Positions 24,234-34,218 are shown, counted from the stretch's first letter. The stretch is DNA of 60,311 bases from Pseudoalteromonas neustonica (GCF_001653135.1 NZ_BDDS01000023.1:1-60311), one strand, 5' to 3'. Notes: a model not told the origin generated them from the sequence alone. Numbers and translations are program-made.

Positions 24234-25610
24234 ATGATCAGTGCATTTGATATGTTTAGTATTGGCATCGGCCCGTCATCATCTCACACCGTCGGCCCAA
24301 TGCGCGCATCGCGTTTATTTGTTAACGAACTACAAGAACAAAACTTATTAACCGATGTCACCAGCGTTAAAGTCGAGCTGTATGGCTCATTAGGACAAAC
24401 AGGTATTGGTCATGGTTCAGGTAAAGCCGTTATTCTAGGTCTTGCGGGTTATGACCCAGAAACGATCGATGCCGATTTAGTCGATGATATTCTCACTAAA
24501 ATCGAAAATGAACAAGTCATCCACTTAAATCAAGTACATCAAGCCAAATTCCCGAAACAAGGTGCAATCGTATTTCATCGTCGTAAAACCTTACCAAAGC
24601 ATTCAAATGCAATGGAAATTATTGCATTTAAAGGAAGCGATAAACTCCACAGTAAAGTTTATTATTCAATCGGCGGTGGCTTTATTGTCACCGATGAAGA
24701 GTTTGATAACGAAAAACAAGCTGCACTTGATATTCGCGAAGAAAATCCTGCACCTTTTCCATTTGGCAGCGCTAAAGAATTACTCGAAATGTGTAAAGAC
24801 TCCGGGTATAGCGTATCAAGCTTAATGATGAAAAATGAAAAAACACTTCGCACTGAAGATGCCATAAAAGATGAATTATTCAATATTTGGCAAGTAATGA
24901 AAGCGTGTATTGAACGCGGCATGCGTACTGAAGGTATATTACCGGGTGGTTTAAAAGTAAAGCGCCGCGCACCTAGTCTGTATTTAAAACTCAATATTGA
25001 AGTCAGTAATGATCCACTTCGCGCGATGGATTGGGTTGATTTATTTGCCTTAGCCGTCAATGAAGAAAACGCCGCAGGTGGTCGTGTAGTAACCGCTCCT
25101 ACTAACGGGGCAGCGGGTATATTACCTGCGGTATTAATGTACTACCATACATTTATTAAAGAGGTGGATCGCGATATCGCGACTCGCTACTTGTTGACTG
25201 CTGCTGCTATTGGCATACTTTATAAAAAGAATGCATCAATTTCAGGTGCTGAAGTTGGCTGTCAGGGCGAAGTAGGCGTTGCCTGTTCAATGGCCGCAGG
25301 TGCACTTACTGAAATTGTTGGTGGTAATGTATTACAAGTTGAAAATGCGGCTGAAATTGGCATGGAACATAACTTAGGTTTAACCTGCGATCCTGTAGGT
25401 GGGCTTGTTCAAGTGCCATGTATTGAACGTAATGCAATGGGCGCAATTAAAGCGATTAATGCCTCCCGTTTAGCAATCCGCGGCAGTGGCGAACAAAAAG
25501 TATCATTGGATAAGGTTATTAAAACGATGCTTGATACTGGTAACGACATGAAAACAAAATACAAAGAAACTGCACGTGGTGGCTTAGCTGTCAATATTAT
25601 CGAGTGTTAA
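24234..25610 (+). CDS. sdaA: L-serine dehydratase (4Fe-4S)
   Basis: A 458-residue single-chain L-serine ammonia-lyase. It converts L-serine to pyruvate and ammonia. The β-domain starts with IGIGPSSSHTVGPMRAS. The α-domain carries cluster cysteines in GAEVGCQGEVGVACSMAAG and TCDPVGGLVQVPCIERN. The family is oxygen-sensitive and specific for L-serine. A strong terminator at 25621-25650 closes the pabB-nudL-sdaA block, with a 100-bp gap before sdaA that may hold its own promoter. Confidence 0.97.
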   Translation: MISAFDMFSIGIGPSSSHTVGPMRASRLFVNELQEQNLLTDVTSVKVELYGSLGQTGIGHGSGKAVILGLAGYDPETIDADLVDDILTKIENEQVIHLNQVHQAKFPKQGAIVFHRRKTLPKHSNAMEIIAFKGSDKLHSKVYYSIGGGFIVTDEEFDNEKQAALDIREENPAPFPFGSAKELLEMCKDSGYSVSSLMMKNEKTLRTEDAIKDELFNIWQVMKACIERGMRTEGILPGGLKVKRRAPSLYLKLNIEVSNDPLRAMDWVDLFALAVNEENAAGGRVVTAPTNGAAGILPAVLMYYHTFIKEVDRDIATRYLLTAAAIGILYKKNASISGAEVGCQGEVGVACSMAAGALTEIVGGNVLQVENAAEIGMEHNLGLTCDPVGGLVQVPCIERNAMGAIKAINASRLAIRGSGEQKVSLDKVIKTMLDTGNDMKTKYKETARGGLAVNIIEC

Positions 25611-25620
25611 GTTTTACGTA

Positions 25621-25650
25621 TTAAAAAAGCCGCTTTTGCGGCTTTTTTAA
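25621..25650. terminator. Bidirectional terminator after sdaA
   Basis: A 13-bp stem TTAAAAAAGCCGC/GCGGCTTTTTTAA with loop TTTT, between sdaA and the converging cysB-like gene. Confidence 0.93.
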
Positions 25651-25657
25651 TACTTCA

Positions 25658-26635
25658 TCACTTAACAGGTAAATCTATACCTTCAAACAATTTGTCTACA
25701 TCATCTTGATTTCGTAATAAGCTCGCCCGTTCAACACGCTCTTTTGTTAAGTGAGGTGCAAAGCGCTCTATAAAATCATACATATAACTGCGTAAAAAAC
25801 TGCCTTTTCTGAAGCCTATTTTAGTCGTACTGGCTTCAAATAAATGACTCGCATCAATACACACCAAATCAGTATCTGAGACTTGATCTATTGCCATTGA
25901 TGCAACTACACCGACCCCTAGCCCAAGGCGCACATAAGTTTTAATCACATCGGCATCCGTTGCTGTAAAAACAATATGAGGGTCAAGCCCTTGCGCATTA
26001 AATGCTTTATCAAGCTCTGAACGCCCAGTAAAACCAAATACATACGTAATTAATGGGTACTTTGCAATATCAGCTACGGTAAGTGAATCTGCTTTTTTAG
26101 CTAGCGGGTGATCTTTTGCAACTACAATACTGCGATTCCAGTGGTAACACGGTAACATCACTAAATCTGAATATAAATGCAATGCTTCAGTTGCGATTGC
26201 AAAATCCGCATCCCCTCTAGCTGCAGCGTCAGAAATCTGCTGCGGCGTTCCTTGATGCATATGCAACGATACTGCAGGGTACTTCTTCATAAAGCCTTGA
26301 ATAACACTAGGCAGCGCATAACGTGCTTGCGTATGCGTTGTAGCAATATTCAGCTTACCTTGATCTGGCAATGTGTGCTCATTTGCGACCGCTTTAATTC
26401 CTTCGACTTTAGAAAGAATCTCGCGTGAAATATTAATAATTTCAGTCCCAGCACTGGTCACATGAGTTAAATGTTTGCCACTTCGTCCAAAAATTTGCAC
26501 GCCGAGTTCATCCTCCAACATACGAACTTGTTTAGAGATGCCTGGTTGTGAGGTAAATAAACTTTCAGCTGTTGCTGATACATTAAGCTTATGGTTTTGA
26601 ACTTCGACGATGTATCTGAGTTGTTGTAATTTCAT
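25658..26635 (-). CDS. cysB: CysB-like LysR-family regulator
   Basis: A 325-residue regulator. Its start (MKLQQLRYIVEVQNHKLNV) and helix-turn-helix (SATAESLFTSQPGISKQVRMLEDELGVQIF) are those of CysB, and the length equals CysB (324 in E. coli). CysB activates sulfate assimilation genes with N-acetylserine as coinducer and also represses itself. No cys biosynthesis genes are in the window. A Cbl-type paralogue is the main alternative. Confidence 0.88.
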   Translation of the reverse strand: MKLQQLRYIVEVQNHKLNVSATAESLFTSQPGISKQVRMLEDELGVQIFGRSGKHLTHVTSAGTEIINISREILSKVEGIKAVANEHTLPDQGKLNIATTHTQARYALPSVIQGFMKKYPAVSLHMHQGTPQQISDAAARGDADFAIATEALHLYSDLVMLPCYHWNRSIVVAKDHPLAKKADSLTVADIAKYPLITYVFGFTGRSELDKAFNAQGLDPHIVFTATDADVIKTYVRLGLGVGVVASMAIDQVSDTDLVCIDASHLFEASTTKIGFRKGSFLRSYMYDFIERFAPHLTKERVERASLLRNQDDVDKLFEGIDLPVK

Positions 26636-26957
26636 GGCTGCATTTTTAGTGTTGTTATACTGCTTATTTATAAATGTTACACCGCTTCAAGCCAAGCTTT
26701 ATTTCTTCTTAAAGAAAATAAATACAGCCACAGGTACATTTATAAGACTAATGCATCAAGGCTAGCATAATCCTACGCCTTGAGGTAGCCATCATTTGAC
26801 TGGTATTCAAATTGGAAAATATTATGAACGTGCAATTAATAGTAATAAATAACCACAATGCTAATTTTATTTTGTATAAGCTGCGCAAAACTACCCAGTT
26901 AGCATATATTTAATGTAAGATAAAAATTATTAGTTTGAGAAACCAGAGACCAAAACC
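26636..26957. other. 322-bp divergent intergenic region
   Basis: It holds the promoters of the cysB-like gene and the 26958 gene. An inverted repeat TCAAGGC/GCCTTGA with a 14-nt loop lies near 26756-26783. No ORF longer than about 30 codons and no RNA gene were recognised. Confidence 0.5.
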
Positions 26958-27716
26958 ATGATCGTTTCTATTATTATTATGTTAATTGTTGCGCTGATCG
27001 TCATTGCCCTTTGGGTTAGTGCTGTACAACAACATAAAGAGAAACAAGAGACTGAGCGTCGTAAAGACCTTACAAAACAAAAAAAGATCATCGAAGAGTC
27101 TGAAGATGTGCTTCTTAATAGCGCCAATATCCCCATGTCAGATCACATTTTATATGTTATTCAGCGTCGTATTTATGACGCGCTATCTTCAATGGTACAA
27201 TTATCCCCCACTTCAAAAGAACTAAAAAACCGCCTAAAAGAATCAAAAGAACGTCTAGCAAACAAGCCTGAAGGGACAAACGGTGAGAACTTAGCGTTAC
27301 CGGATAACGACAAGCAACTCATTGCATTGATCCAAGGTATAAAAAAATTAAGAGTGATACTACGTTCTGAACATGGAAAAGGGAAAGTAGATAGCCAAGT
27401 ATTCGTTGCCGAAGACAAACGCCTAGAAAAACTCCAACTAAAAATAAATATAGAAAGTCAAATAAAGCGAGGTTTATCAGCACGTTCAGCTAATATGGTC
27501 GGCTCAGCTAGGCAATACTTTGAAAAAGCTTATGCGACTATTTCTGCAATTTCCTACACCGATGAGTATGTAACAACCAAACGGGCTGAGCTGGAAGGTT
27601 ACCTGGAAACAATTAGTACTGAACTTAAAGCTTCAAATGCAACGGCATTAAAAAAGAAAAACGAAGAAGAACAAGACGACTTAGATATTTTATTTGCACC
27701 GAAGAAAAAGTGGTGA
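26958..27716 (+). CDS. Membrane-anchored coiled-coil protein of unknown function
   Basis: A 252-residue protein. One N-terminal transmembrane helix (residues 2-24) is followed by a charged, mostly helical region; residues 25-50 and 85-110 look coiled-coil. A helical-repeat-like part is at 150-225 (SARSANMVGSARQYFEKAYATIS resembles a TPR hairpin). The C-terminus is acidic then basic (EEEQDDLDILFAPKKKW). It is predicted to face the cytoplasm or be tail-in. I do not recognise a named family. The terminator at 27701-27729 overlaps its last codons. Confidence 0.75.
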   Translation: MIVSIIIMLIVALIVIALWVSAVQQHKEKQETERRKDLTKQKKIIEESEDVLLNSANIPMSDHILYVIQRRIYDALSSMVQLSPTSKELKNRLKESKERLANKPEGTNGENLALPDNDKQLIALIQGIKKLRVILRSEHGKGKVDSQVFVAEDKRLEKLQLKINIESQIKRGLSARSANMVGSARQYFEKAYATISAISYTDEYVTTKRAELEGYLETISTELKASNATALKKKNEEEQDDLDILFAPKKKW

Positions 27717-27729
27717 TCACTTTTTCTTC
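27701..27729. terminator. Terminator overlapping the stop codon
   Basis: A 12-bp perfect stem GAAGAAAAAGTG/CACTTTTTCTTC with a 5-nt loop that includes the TGA stop at 27714-27716. It serves the + gene and may also serve the converging permease gene. Confidence 0.75.
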
Positions 27730-27740
27730 GTTTTATCTTA

Positions 27741-29033
27741 TTAGGACAAAAATGCAAATTTAATAACAAACATCGCTGTAAGTATCCATACACTGATACT
27801 AACTTCATCACGTTTACCACATAATACTTTAACAGCCGTATAAGAAATAAAACCAAGTGCAATCCCATGCGCGATTGAAAACGTTAAAGGTGTCATTAAC
27901 AGCACTACACTGACCGGAATGGCATCTGTCATATCATCCCAATTTACAAACTTTAAATTTTGCAGCATTAAAACTGCAACATATAAAATTGCACCAGCGG
28001 TAGCATAAGCAGGGACCATTTTCGCAAGCGGTGCAAAAAACATCATCAATAAAAAACACAGCCCGACCACAACAGCGGTTAAACCAGTACGCCCTCCAAC
28101 AGACACACCCGCCACCGATTCTATATATGACGTTGTCGTAGATGTGCCAAGTACTGAGCCTGCAATTGTTGCCGTACTATCAGCACTTAATGCTCGTCCT
28201 AAGCGAGGCATATTGCCTTTTTCATCGGCTAAACCTGCTTTTTGAGTTACAGCAACTAAAGTACCTGAGGTATCAAATAAATCAACAAACAAAAAAGCAA
28301 AAATAACACTGAGCATAGAAAGCTCAAACGCAGCAGCAAAATCCAATTGCATAAATGTAGGAGCAAGTGAAGGCGGCATAGAAATTACGCCTTGGTATTG
28401 CACTAAGCCTAAACTCAGAGAAATCAATGTCACTAATAAAATACTGATCAATACACCACTTTTGAAATCACGAAATAATAACGCCGCGATGACAAAAAAG
28501 CTTAAAATTGCAAGTAATGGACCCGCAGAAGTTATATCTCCAAGCTGAACTAACGTGGCTGGACTCGCAACAATAATTCCAGCATTCTTTAACGCAATAA
28601 GCGCTAAAAAAGCACCAATGCCTGTCGCTATAGCTTGTTTAAGAACAAGCGGAATCGCGTTAATTATCCACTCCCTCACTTTAAATAAACTTAAAAGCAA
28701 AAAAATGCAGCCCGATATAAACACGGCACCTAACGCAGCCTGCCAAGTATGGCCCATACCAAGCACCACACCATACGTAAAAAACGCATTCAATCCCATA
28801 CCTGGCGCTAACGCTAATGGATAATTAGCCCAAAAGCCCATAATAAAGCAACCAATTGCAGCTGCGATACAAGTAGCAACAAAAGCCGCACCTTGATCCA
28901 TACCGGCCTCAGCTAACATAGCCGGATTAACAAAAACAATATAAACCATGGTGATAAAGGTCGTTAAACCAGCAATACATTCACGGCGCACAGTCGAATT
29001 GTGCGCGCTAATTTTAAATAACGCATCAAGCAT
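27741..29033 (-). CDS. NCS2-family purine permease (AzgA/GhxP/AdeP type)
   Basis: A 430-residue protein with about 12-14 membrane segments. Family signatures are RRECIAGLTTFITMVYIVFVN at the start, NYPLALAPGMGLNAFFTY, and the central DLFDTSGTLVAV. Members of this COG2252 group carry adenine, guanine or hypoxanthine with protons. Length equals E. coli GhxP/AdeP. No purine riboswitch was seen in the 98-bp upstream gap. Which purine it carries cannot be told from sequence alone. Confidence 0.93.
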   Translation of the reverse strand: MLDALFKISAHNSTVRRECIAGLTTFITMVYIVFVNPAMLAEAGMDQGAAFVATCIAAAIGCFIMGFWANYPLALAPGMGLNAFFTYGVVLGMGHTWQAALGAVFISGCIFLLLSLFKVREWIINAIPLVLKQAIATGIGAFLALIALKNAGIIVASPATLVQLGDITSAGPLLAILSFFVIAALLFRDFKSGVLISILLVTLISLSLGLVQYQGVISMPPSLAPTFMQLDFAAAFELSMLSVIFAFLFVDLFDTSGTLVAVTQKAGLADEKGNMPRLGRALSADSTATIAGSVLGTSTTTSYIESVAGVSVGGRTGLTAVVVGLCFLLMMFFAPLAKMVPAYATAGAILYVAVLMLQNLKFVNWDDMTDAIPVSVVLLMTPLTFSIAHGIALGFISYTAVKVLCGKRDEVSISVWILTAMFVIKFAFLS

Positions 29034-29161
29034 AATAATAATTCATTTTCACAGGGGAATAATTTCGTAATTTTATCACAGATTAAAAGAATAATAGGAC
29101 AAATCACCCGGTCTTAGACTAAACTTACGTAGTGTATAAAAAAAATAACATGCGTGGCATT

Positions 29162-29617
29162 ATGACTGATACATCTCCAATTGGCCTTGATCTTGAACAA
29201 CAACTTGAAAACGTGTTGTCATTTATAACTCAACCAACAACAGTTGAGAATAAAGACCCCACACCTGAAACATCGGACAAAACAGTAACGAAAGCACTTT
29301 ACTATTTAAAAAATGAACAAGTCCCTCTGGCCGCTAAATGGATGCGCCTAGCTGCGATGGCAGGCAATCACAAGGCACAGTTTTATCTGGGCTTATTTTT
29401 TATTAAAGGCCAAGGCGTACCCAGTAGCATTTTTCATGGTGCGGTATGGTTAACTTTAGCCAGCAGCCAAGGCTATGAACCTGCAACGATCACATTAGCA
29501 GACTTACGTAAACACATAACAACACGTCGCTTTAAAGATGCACAATGTTATGCAGCATCATTGTATGAACAAATTCATCAACAACAGTTTTCTCACCTAA
29601 TCCCATCACAATCCTAG
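29162..29617 (+). CDS. Sel1-repeat-like small protein
   Basis: A protein of about 151 residues with a Sel1/TPR-type helical pair: AAKWMRLAAMAGNHKAQFYLGLFFIKGQGVPS followed by HGAVWLTLASSQGYEPA, at about residues 55-115. Such repeats form protein-binding solenoids. There is no signal peptide. The start is uncertain: ATG 29162 is chosen, while ATG 29150 and GTG 29132 are in frame and none has a clear ribosome site. It is transcribed divergently from the purine permease. Confidence 0.75.
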   Translation: MTDTSPIGLDLEQQLENVLSFITQPTTVENKDPTPETSDKTVTKALYYLKNEQVPLAAKWMRLAAMAGNHKAQFYLGLFFIKGQGVPSSIFHGAVWLTLASSQGYEPATITLADLRKHITTRRFKDAQCYAASLYEQIHQQQFSHLIPSQS

Positions 29618-29793
29618 CCAAAGGAATTAAACGATTTTTTAATTTACTAAAAAATAAATATTTGAAATTTAAAAGATTTAAACTTTTCACTTCCGCATTT
29701 GATCTATTAAAAAAAATTAAAGGCAGTAATCGTATAAAAAATTGGCAAAAAACGCTTGCACACAAACACTGTATAAACTACTGTACACACATA

Positions 29794-29809
29794 CTGTATA
29801 AACAACCAG
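29794..29809 (+). promoter_or_regulatory. SOS (LexA) box before the sulA-like gene
   Basis: CTGTATAAACAACCAG fits CTG-N10-CAG and ends 12 nt before the start codon at 29822. Two further CTGTA half-sites lie just upstream (29769 and 29781), in a 12-13 bp periodic array, so LexA may bind more than one overlapping site. Confidence 0.7.
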
Positions 29810-29821
29810 TGAGTAGAACCT

Positions 29822-30256
29822 ATGTTACAGCCAATTACTGTTAGAACCGTTAAAAGCTATCAACAAGATAACCTAAGCTCGTCAGTAAATTTAATTCAAA
29901 TTGAGGATGAGATATCAGCTACTTTTGAACTACTAAAGGTTCTACATCATTATAATAATAAAAATGCATGGACATTATTAATAGCACCAGATCATGTACC
30001 AAGTAAAGCTCTGCTGGATTCATGCTCAATTGATACAAGTAAGCTCTTAGTAATAAGACAAAAGCATCTTGTGAATTTAGAATATGTTTTAAATTCTGCA
30101 TTACATAATGGTAATTTTGCAGCGGTGATAACATGGACTGATATCGTAAAAGATAATCAAATTAGTAATCTCTCACTAAAATTAGACCAAGCTAGCGCAA
30201 AGCTATATTGCTTTACTAAGACACAAAACATGACAGAGATAGCATTAGCTCAATAA
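29822..30256 (+). CDS. SulA-like SOS cell-division inhibitor
   Basis: A 144-residue protein. The central part WTLLIAPDHVPSKALLDSCS and the part LEYVLNSALHNGNFAAVITW match the SulA fold pattern, with a substrate-like segment followed by a helix and an ALxxGxxxxVIxW strand. SulA binds FtsZ and blocks septation after DNA damage. The CTG-N10-CAG LexA box directly upstream strengthens the call. Similarity is moderate, so a related SulA/RecA-like accessory protein remains possible. In many relatives sulA lies next to lexA; here it stands alone. Confidence 0.75.
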   Translation: MLQPITVRTVKSYQQDNLSSSVNLIQIEDEISATFELLKVLHHYNNKNAWTLLIAPDHVPSKALLDSCSIDTSKLLVIRQKHLVNLEYVLNSALHNGNFAAVITWTDIVKDNQISNLSLKLDQASAKLYCFTKTQNMTEIALAQ

Positions 30257-30295
30257 ACTGCTAAAATGCCGTTTTTGAATAAACATATTTGAACT

Positions 30296-30775
30296 ATGAC
30301 TACACATACTGACAAAACTTGCTTGTGTGGGAGCCTTCAAAGCTACCAAGACTGCTGTGAAAAATTACACTTAGGAACAATACAAGCAACTAGCCCAGAA
30401 CAGCTAATGCGCTCTCGCTTTGTTGCATATGCCCTAAAAAACGCAAAATATGTTTACCAAACTTATGCACAAGAAAAACAAGCCGAAAACCCTGTAATAG
30501 AAATTGCTGACTTTGCTAATAGTTGTCGCTTTATATCATTAAGCGTCATTAGTACTGACCATAACGAAGAAACAGGCTATGTTGAATTTTGCGCTAGTTA
30601 TTTTTATCAAAATTTGTATTGTCAGTTACATGAAAAATCACAATTTATCAAAGAAAATAAGCTGTGGCGCTATTTAGATGGCGAAATTTTCCCTGTTACT
30701 GATATAAAAGTAAATCGTAATGATGAGTGCCCATGTGGTAGCAATAAAAAATATAAAAAGTGCCATAGCGTGTGA
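30296..30775 (+). CDS. YchJ-family SEC-C zinc protein
   Basis: A 159-residue protein with two SEC-C-type zinc motifs: CLCGSLQSYQDCC at the N-terminus and CPCGSNKKYKKCH at the C-terminus. Between them is the YchJ (UPF0225) domain, with SPEQLMRSRFVAYALKNAKYVYQT and an NTF2-like fold. SEC-C motifs bind zinc and in SecA contact SecB or ribosomes; the role of YchJ is unknown. It starts 39 bp after the sulA-like gene and may be read through from it. Confidence 0.92.
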   Translation: MTTHTDKTCLCGSLQSYQDCCEKLHLGTIQATSPEQLMRSRFVAYALKNAKYVYQTYAQEKQAENPVIEIADFANSCRFISLSVISTDHNEETGYVEFCASYFYQNLYCQLHEKSQFIKENKLWRYLDGEIFPVTDIKVNRNDECPCGSNKKYKKCHSV

Positions 30776-30909
30776 TCTGACTCTATAAACTTAGCGCTAA
30801 ATAACTAAATTGCATATAAATAAATCAACATTTAAATACAGAATGTATTCTAAACGAGGGCGTTCAAAAATCAGCTCAAGCACTGCTTGTATGTTAGCTT
30901 ACCTTATTT

Positions 30910-33900
30910 TCATTTTAAGGAATGGGGTAACCATAAAAGCAGTTTTTCGAGTAAGTTATCTTGCATAATGGGTTTGGGCACATAATCATCCATCCCAGCT
31001 TCAATGCACTTTCTTTTATCACCTACCATGGCATTTGCTGTCATCGCGATTATTGGAACTTTTGCGTATATTTCTCCACACTTTAGTTCTCTAATTTGCC
31101 GCGTAGCCTCGTAACCATCCATTACTGGCATCTGACAATCCATAATCACTGCGGTATATTGTTCAAATCGCTGGGCGTTTTTTAGATAACTAATCACTTC
31201 TTCGCCATTTGCTGCTACATCTATTTGATGTAATCCTAGTTTGTTCAACATACTTATTGCAACAATCTGATTAACTTGATTATCTTCAGCAAGTAAAATT
31301 CGAATTGAAGGTTCCCATATTATATTTTCCACAGCGCCATTGCTGCGCAGTGTTTTTGTGAATTGTTGTGACAACTGGCTCGTTCTATCAGAGTAAGCTC
31401 CGCTGCCTACCGTGCTCACAAATACCGCAAATAAATCAGATGTTATTGCTGGCTTTTTAAAGCTACCTGAAAAACCCATTTTTTCAAAGTATGCATCATC
31501 GCCCTTATCATTTATTGTCGTCATAACAATCAATTGAATACTTTTGTGACTCTCATTAGCAAGCAACCCTTTTGCTAATTCAATACCATTCATACCCGGC
31601 ATATCCATATCTAGAAAACCAATATCAAAAGTACGCTTATTTTTTTCATAGAAGGTATTTGCGACCGTGAATGCATCAGCTGAAGACATCGCCACCTTAA
31701 CATTCGCCCCCCAATGTTTAAGCTGTGAGCTTAATACATTAAGGTGCGTGCAATTATCATCAACTACCAGTATATTTAATTTGCTGATATCCACATTAGG
31801 TATTATGGGCTGTGCCTTATCAGATTTTGAAAGTTGTACATAAAAACTAAAACAACTACCTTTTCCATCATCGCTTTCAACACTCACATCCCCATTCATA
31901 AGCACACATAATTTTTTAACGATCGCTAAGCCGAGCCCTGTACCACCAAATTTTCGCGTTGTTGATGCATCAACCTGTGAAAATGATTTGAATAACTTAC
32001 TTTGCTGATCCTGCGTTATGCCTATGCCAGTATCTTTAATATTGCACCTGAGTTGCCAGTTTTCTATATCCACTTCACTTAGTATGACCTCAACTAATAC
32101 CTCCCCTGAAGAAGTAAATTTAACTGCATTACTGACTAAGTTAGTTAATATTTGTCGTAACCGCCCTGGATCACCTTGAACACACGAAACATTTACCTGA
32201 GTCATATCTAAAATAAATTCAAGACCTTTATCATGTGCGGGCACCGCCGCAGACTGAGCAAACTCACCTAACATATCTCGAATATCAAACTCTAATATCT
32301 CTAGTTCAAGTTTTCCTGCATCAACCTTAGAAAAGTCTAAAATATCATTTATCAAAGTCAGTAAAGAATTCGCGCTACTGGAAGCAACCTTTACTTTATA
32401 ATATTGATCTTCATTCAGCTTTGAGTGTTTCAATAAGTTTAACATGCCGAGTACACCATTCATCGGTGTTCGTATTTCATGGCTCATTGCTGCTAAAAAC
32501 TCACTCTTTGTCACATTAGCCAACTCAGCCTGCCCTTTAGCTTCAACAAGTTCTTTTTCAGCTTCTACTTTTTCAGTAATGTCTTGCTGTATTCCAACAA
32601 ATGCACTAAGTACACCTTCATTGCTAAATACGGGAGATATTTGTAAGTCATTCCAAAATGGTTTATTTTCTTTTGTATAATTTAAAATCTCTACACGATG
32701 AATTTTTTTAGCTTGCAGCGCCTCTTTGATTTCTTTAATCGTTTCAGCACAAGTGTCGACTCCTTGGAGAAATCGACAACTTTGTCCTAAAATTTCATCA
32801 CCATAGCCCGTGATCCGAGAAAACGCACTGTTAATGAATACAAGCGGTGAGCCCTCTAAAGTTGCATCGGCTATGCAAATTCCCACATTGCATGATTCGA
32901 TCGCATTCGCTAATAAATCATTTTGCTCTTTTGCAGCCTTTAATGCCTCTTGCCCAGTCTTTTGTTCTGTTATGTCAGTAAGTGAACCCGCCATACGAAT
33001 AGCGTTGTTTTTATCGTTCTTTAACGCAATGCCTTTAAGCCTAAAGTGTCTTATTTCACGTGTTTTTGTGTACAATTTCAACTCAATGTCACATGGTTGA
33101 TTATTCTCTAAATGCAAAGTAAAAACATCTAACACCCTGCTCTTATCTAATTCATGTATTTTTTGTTTAAAACTTTTTAGTTTATTTGGAAACCCTTCGA
33201 TATCATGATGTTGATAGCCTAATAGTTCTCGAAAGCGGGGGGAGTAATAAACCGTTTTATTGGCTATATCCCAATCCCAAATTCCGTCTGTAGTGCCACT
33301 GATTGATAACTTATACCGCTCTTCACTTTCGGCTAAGACTTGCTGCGATCGCTCCAAGCGTTTAAATGGATTAAGTAAAAGTTGCTTACCAAATATCAAT
33401 AAAATTGCAAAGGATAATATGAGGCTAACAATCACAGCTAAAAAAATATCTCGCGTAAAGCCTGATACTTTTTCTTCTAAAACGCTTGTGCTGATTAAAT
33501 ATTCTAATTGAATCCCGGTGTCACCTATGTATTGCTTATTAATGCTCAAATATTCTTTATTAGCATCTAAGTTCGAGTATAAAACCAATGGTCCCTGCAA
33601 GGTTAAACCATAAGCATTACTCTCAATTGCTGAAGATAAAAGCTCCTCTAAGCTTGTGCTAAACTCGACCAATAAGACCCCTTCAGTAAAGTCACTGTAT
33701 TTAACTGACACTGCAATTTTAAAGAAATTTTCGTTGTTGCGCGTTGACAATATAATCGCTTGATCTGCTTTTTCATCAAGTATTTTTTGAACCCAGCTAT
33801 TTTCGTCCTCAGTTTCCGTTATATCTATCGCGGGAAAGTTTTCATAAATAGGCACTCTTAATATATTAATAAGCTTTATTGATTCTGTATTGCCCAATAT

Positions 33901-34215
33901 TTTGTAGTCATTCAAAAAATCAGCCACGGATGCTTGAGATAGATCTGTCCCCATTACACTGTTTGATAAAATCGGATGGCGAGATAAATCCTGTAGTATT
34001 TGCTGGCGGGTATCTAAAAACTGCCGTAGATAACTAACTGCTAACTCTGACTCAACTTGATTGGCTTTGCTATACAGCTTATTGACTGAATCTTCAGCTC
34101 TGCTTCCAACTAAGTAAGTACTAACTAAAATAGACAGTAATAAACTAGTAATTAAAAAAGCATAAAATGATTTATTTGATGACATAGTCATTATTTTTTT
34201 TATAGCCACCAGCAT
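30910..34215 (-). CDS. Hybrid sensor histidine kinase with two receiver domains
   Basis: A 1101-residue kinase. Transmembrane helices at about 15-37 and 255-277 enclose a periplasmic sensor of about 215 residues. Two PAS/PAC domains follow (about 295-415 and 430-555), then HisKA with H579 in AAMSHEIRTPMNG, HATPase (LTNLVSNAVKFT, DTGIGI, FGGTGLGLAIV), REC1 with D869 in FLDMDMPGMNG and REC2 with D1026 in MDCQMPVMDGYE. No HPt domain is present, so the phosphate must pass to a separate HPt protein. ATG follows the stop of the upstream substrate-binding protein by 3 nt, so the pair is one operon and that protein is probably its periplasmic signal partner. Confidence 0.95.
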   Translation of the reverse strand: MLVAIKKIMTMSSNKSFYAFLITSLLLSILVSTYLVGSRAEDSVNKLYSKANQVESELAVSYLRQFLDTRQQILQDLSRHPILSNSVMGTDLSQASVADFLNDYKILGNTESIKLINILRVPIYENFPAIDITETEDENSWVQKILDEKADQAIILSTRNNENFFKIAVSVKYSDFTEGVLLVEFSTSLEELLSSAIESNAYGLTLQGPLVLYSNLDANKEYLSINKQYIGDTGIQLEYLISTSVLEEKVSGFTRDIFLAVIVSLILSFAILLIFGKQLLLNPFKRLERSQQVLAESEERYKLSISGTTDGIWDWDIANKTVYYSPRFRELLGYQHHDIEGFPNKLKSFKQKIHELDKSRVLDVFTLHLENNQPCDIELKLYTKTREIRHFRLKGIALKNDKNNAIRMAGSLTDITEQKTGQEALKAAKEQNDLLANAIESCNVGICIADATLEGSPLVFINSAFSRITGYGDEILGQSCRFLQGVDTCAETIKEIKEALQAKKIHRVEILNYTKENKPFWNDLQISPVFSNEGVLSAFVGIQQDITEKVEAEKELVEAKGQAELANVTKSEFLAAMSHEIRTPMNGVLGMLNLLKHSKLNEDQYYKVKVASSSANSLLTLINDILDFSKVDAGKLELEILEFDIRDMLGEFAQSAAVPAHDKGLEFILDMTQVNVSCVQGDPGRLRQILTNLVSNAVKFTSSGEVLVEVILSEVDIENWQLRCNIKDTGIGITQDQQSKLFKSFSQVDASTTRKFGGTGLGLAIVKKLCVLMNGDVSVESDDGKGSCFSFYVQLSKSDKAQPIIPNVDISKLNILVVDDNCTHLNVLSSQLKHWGANVKVAMSSADAFTVANTFYEKNKRTFDIGFLDMDMPGMNGIELAKGLLANESHKSIQLIVMTTINDKGDDAYFEKMGFSGSFKKPAITSDLFAVFVSTVGSGAYSDRTSQLSQQFTKTLRSNGAVENIIWEPSIRILLAEDNQVNQIVAISMLNKLGLHQIDVAANGEEVISYLKNAQRFEQYTAVIMDCQMPVMDGYEATRQIRELKCGEIYAKVPIIAMTANAMVGDKRKCIEAGMDDYVPKPIMQDNLLEKLLLWLPHSLK

Positions 34216-34218
34216 ACT

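Noticed and set aside
26751..26783. Inverted repeat TCAAGGC/GCCTTGA as another family-2 fragment
   Set aside because: Only the CTTGAGG-like letters are shared; no further terminal or module sequence aligns.
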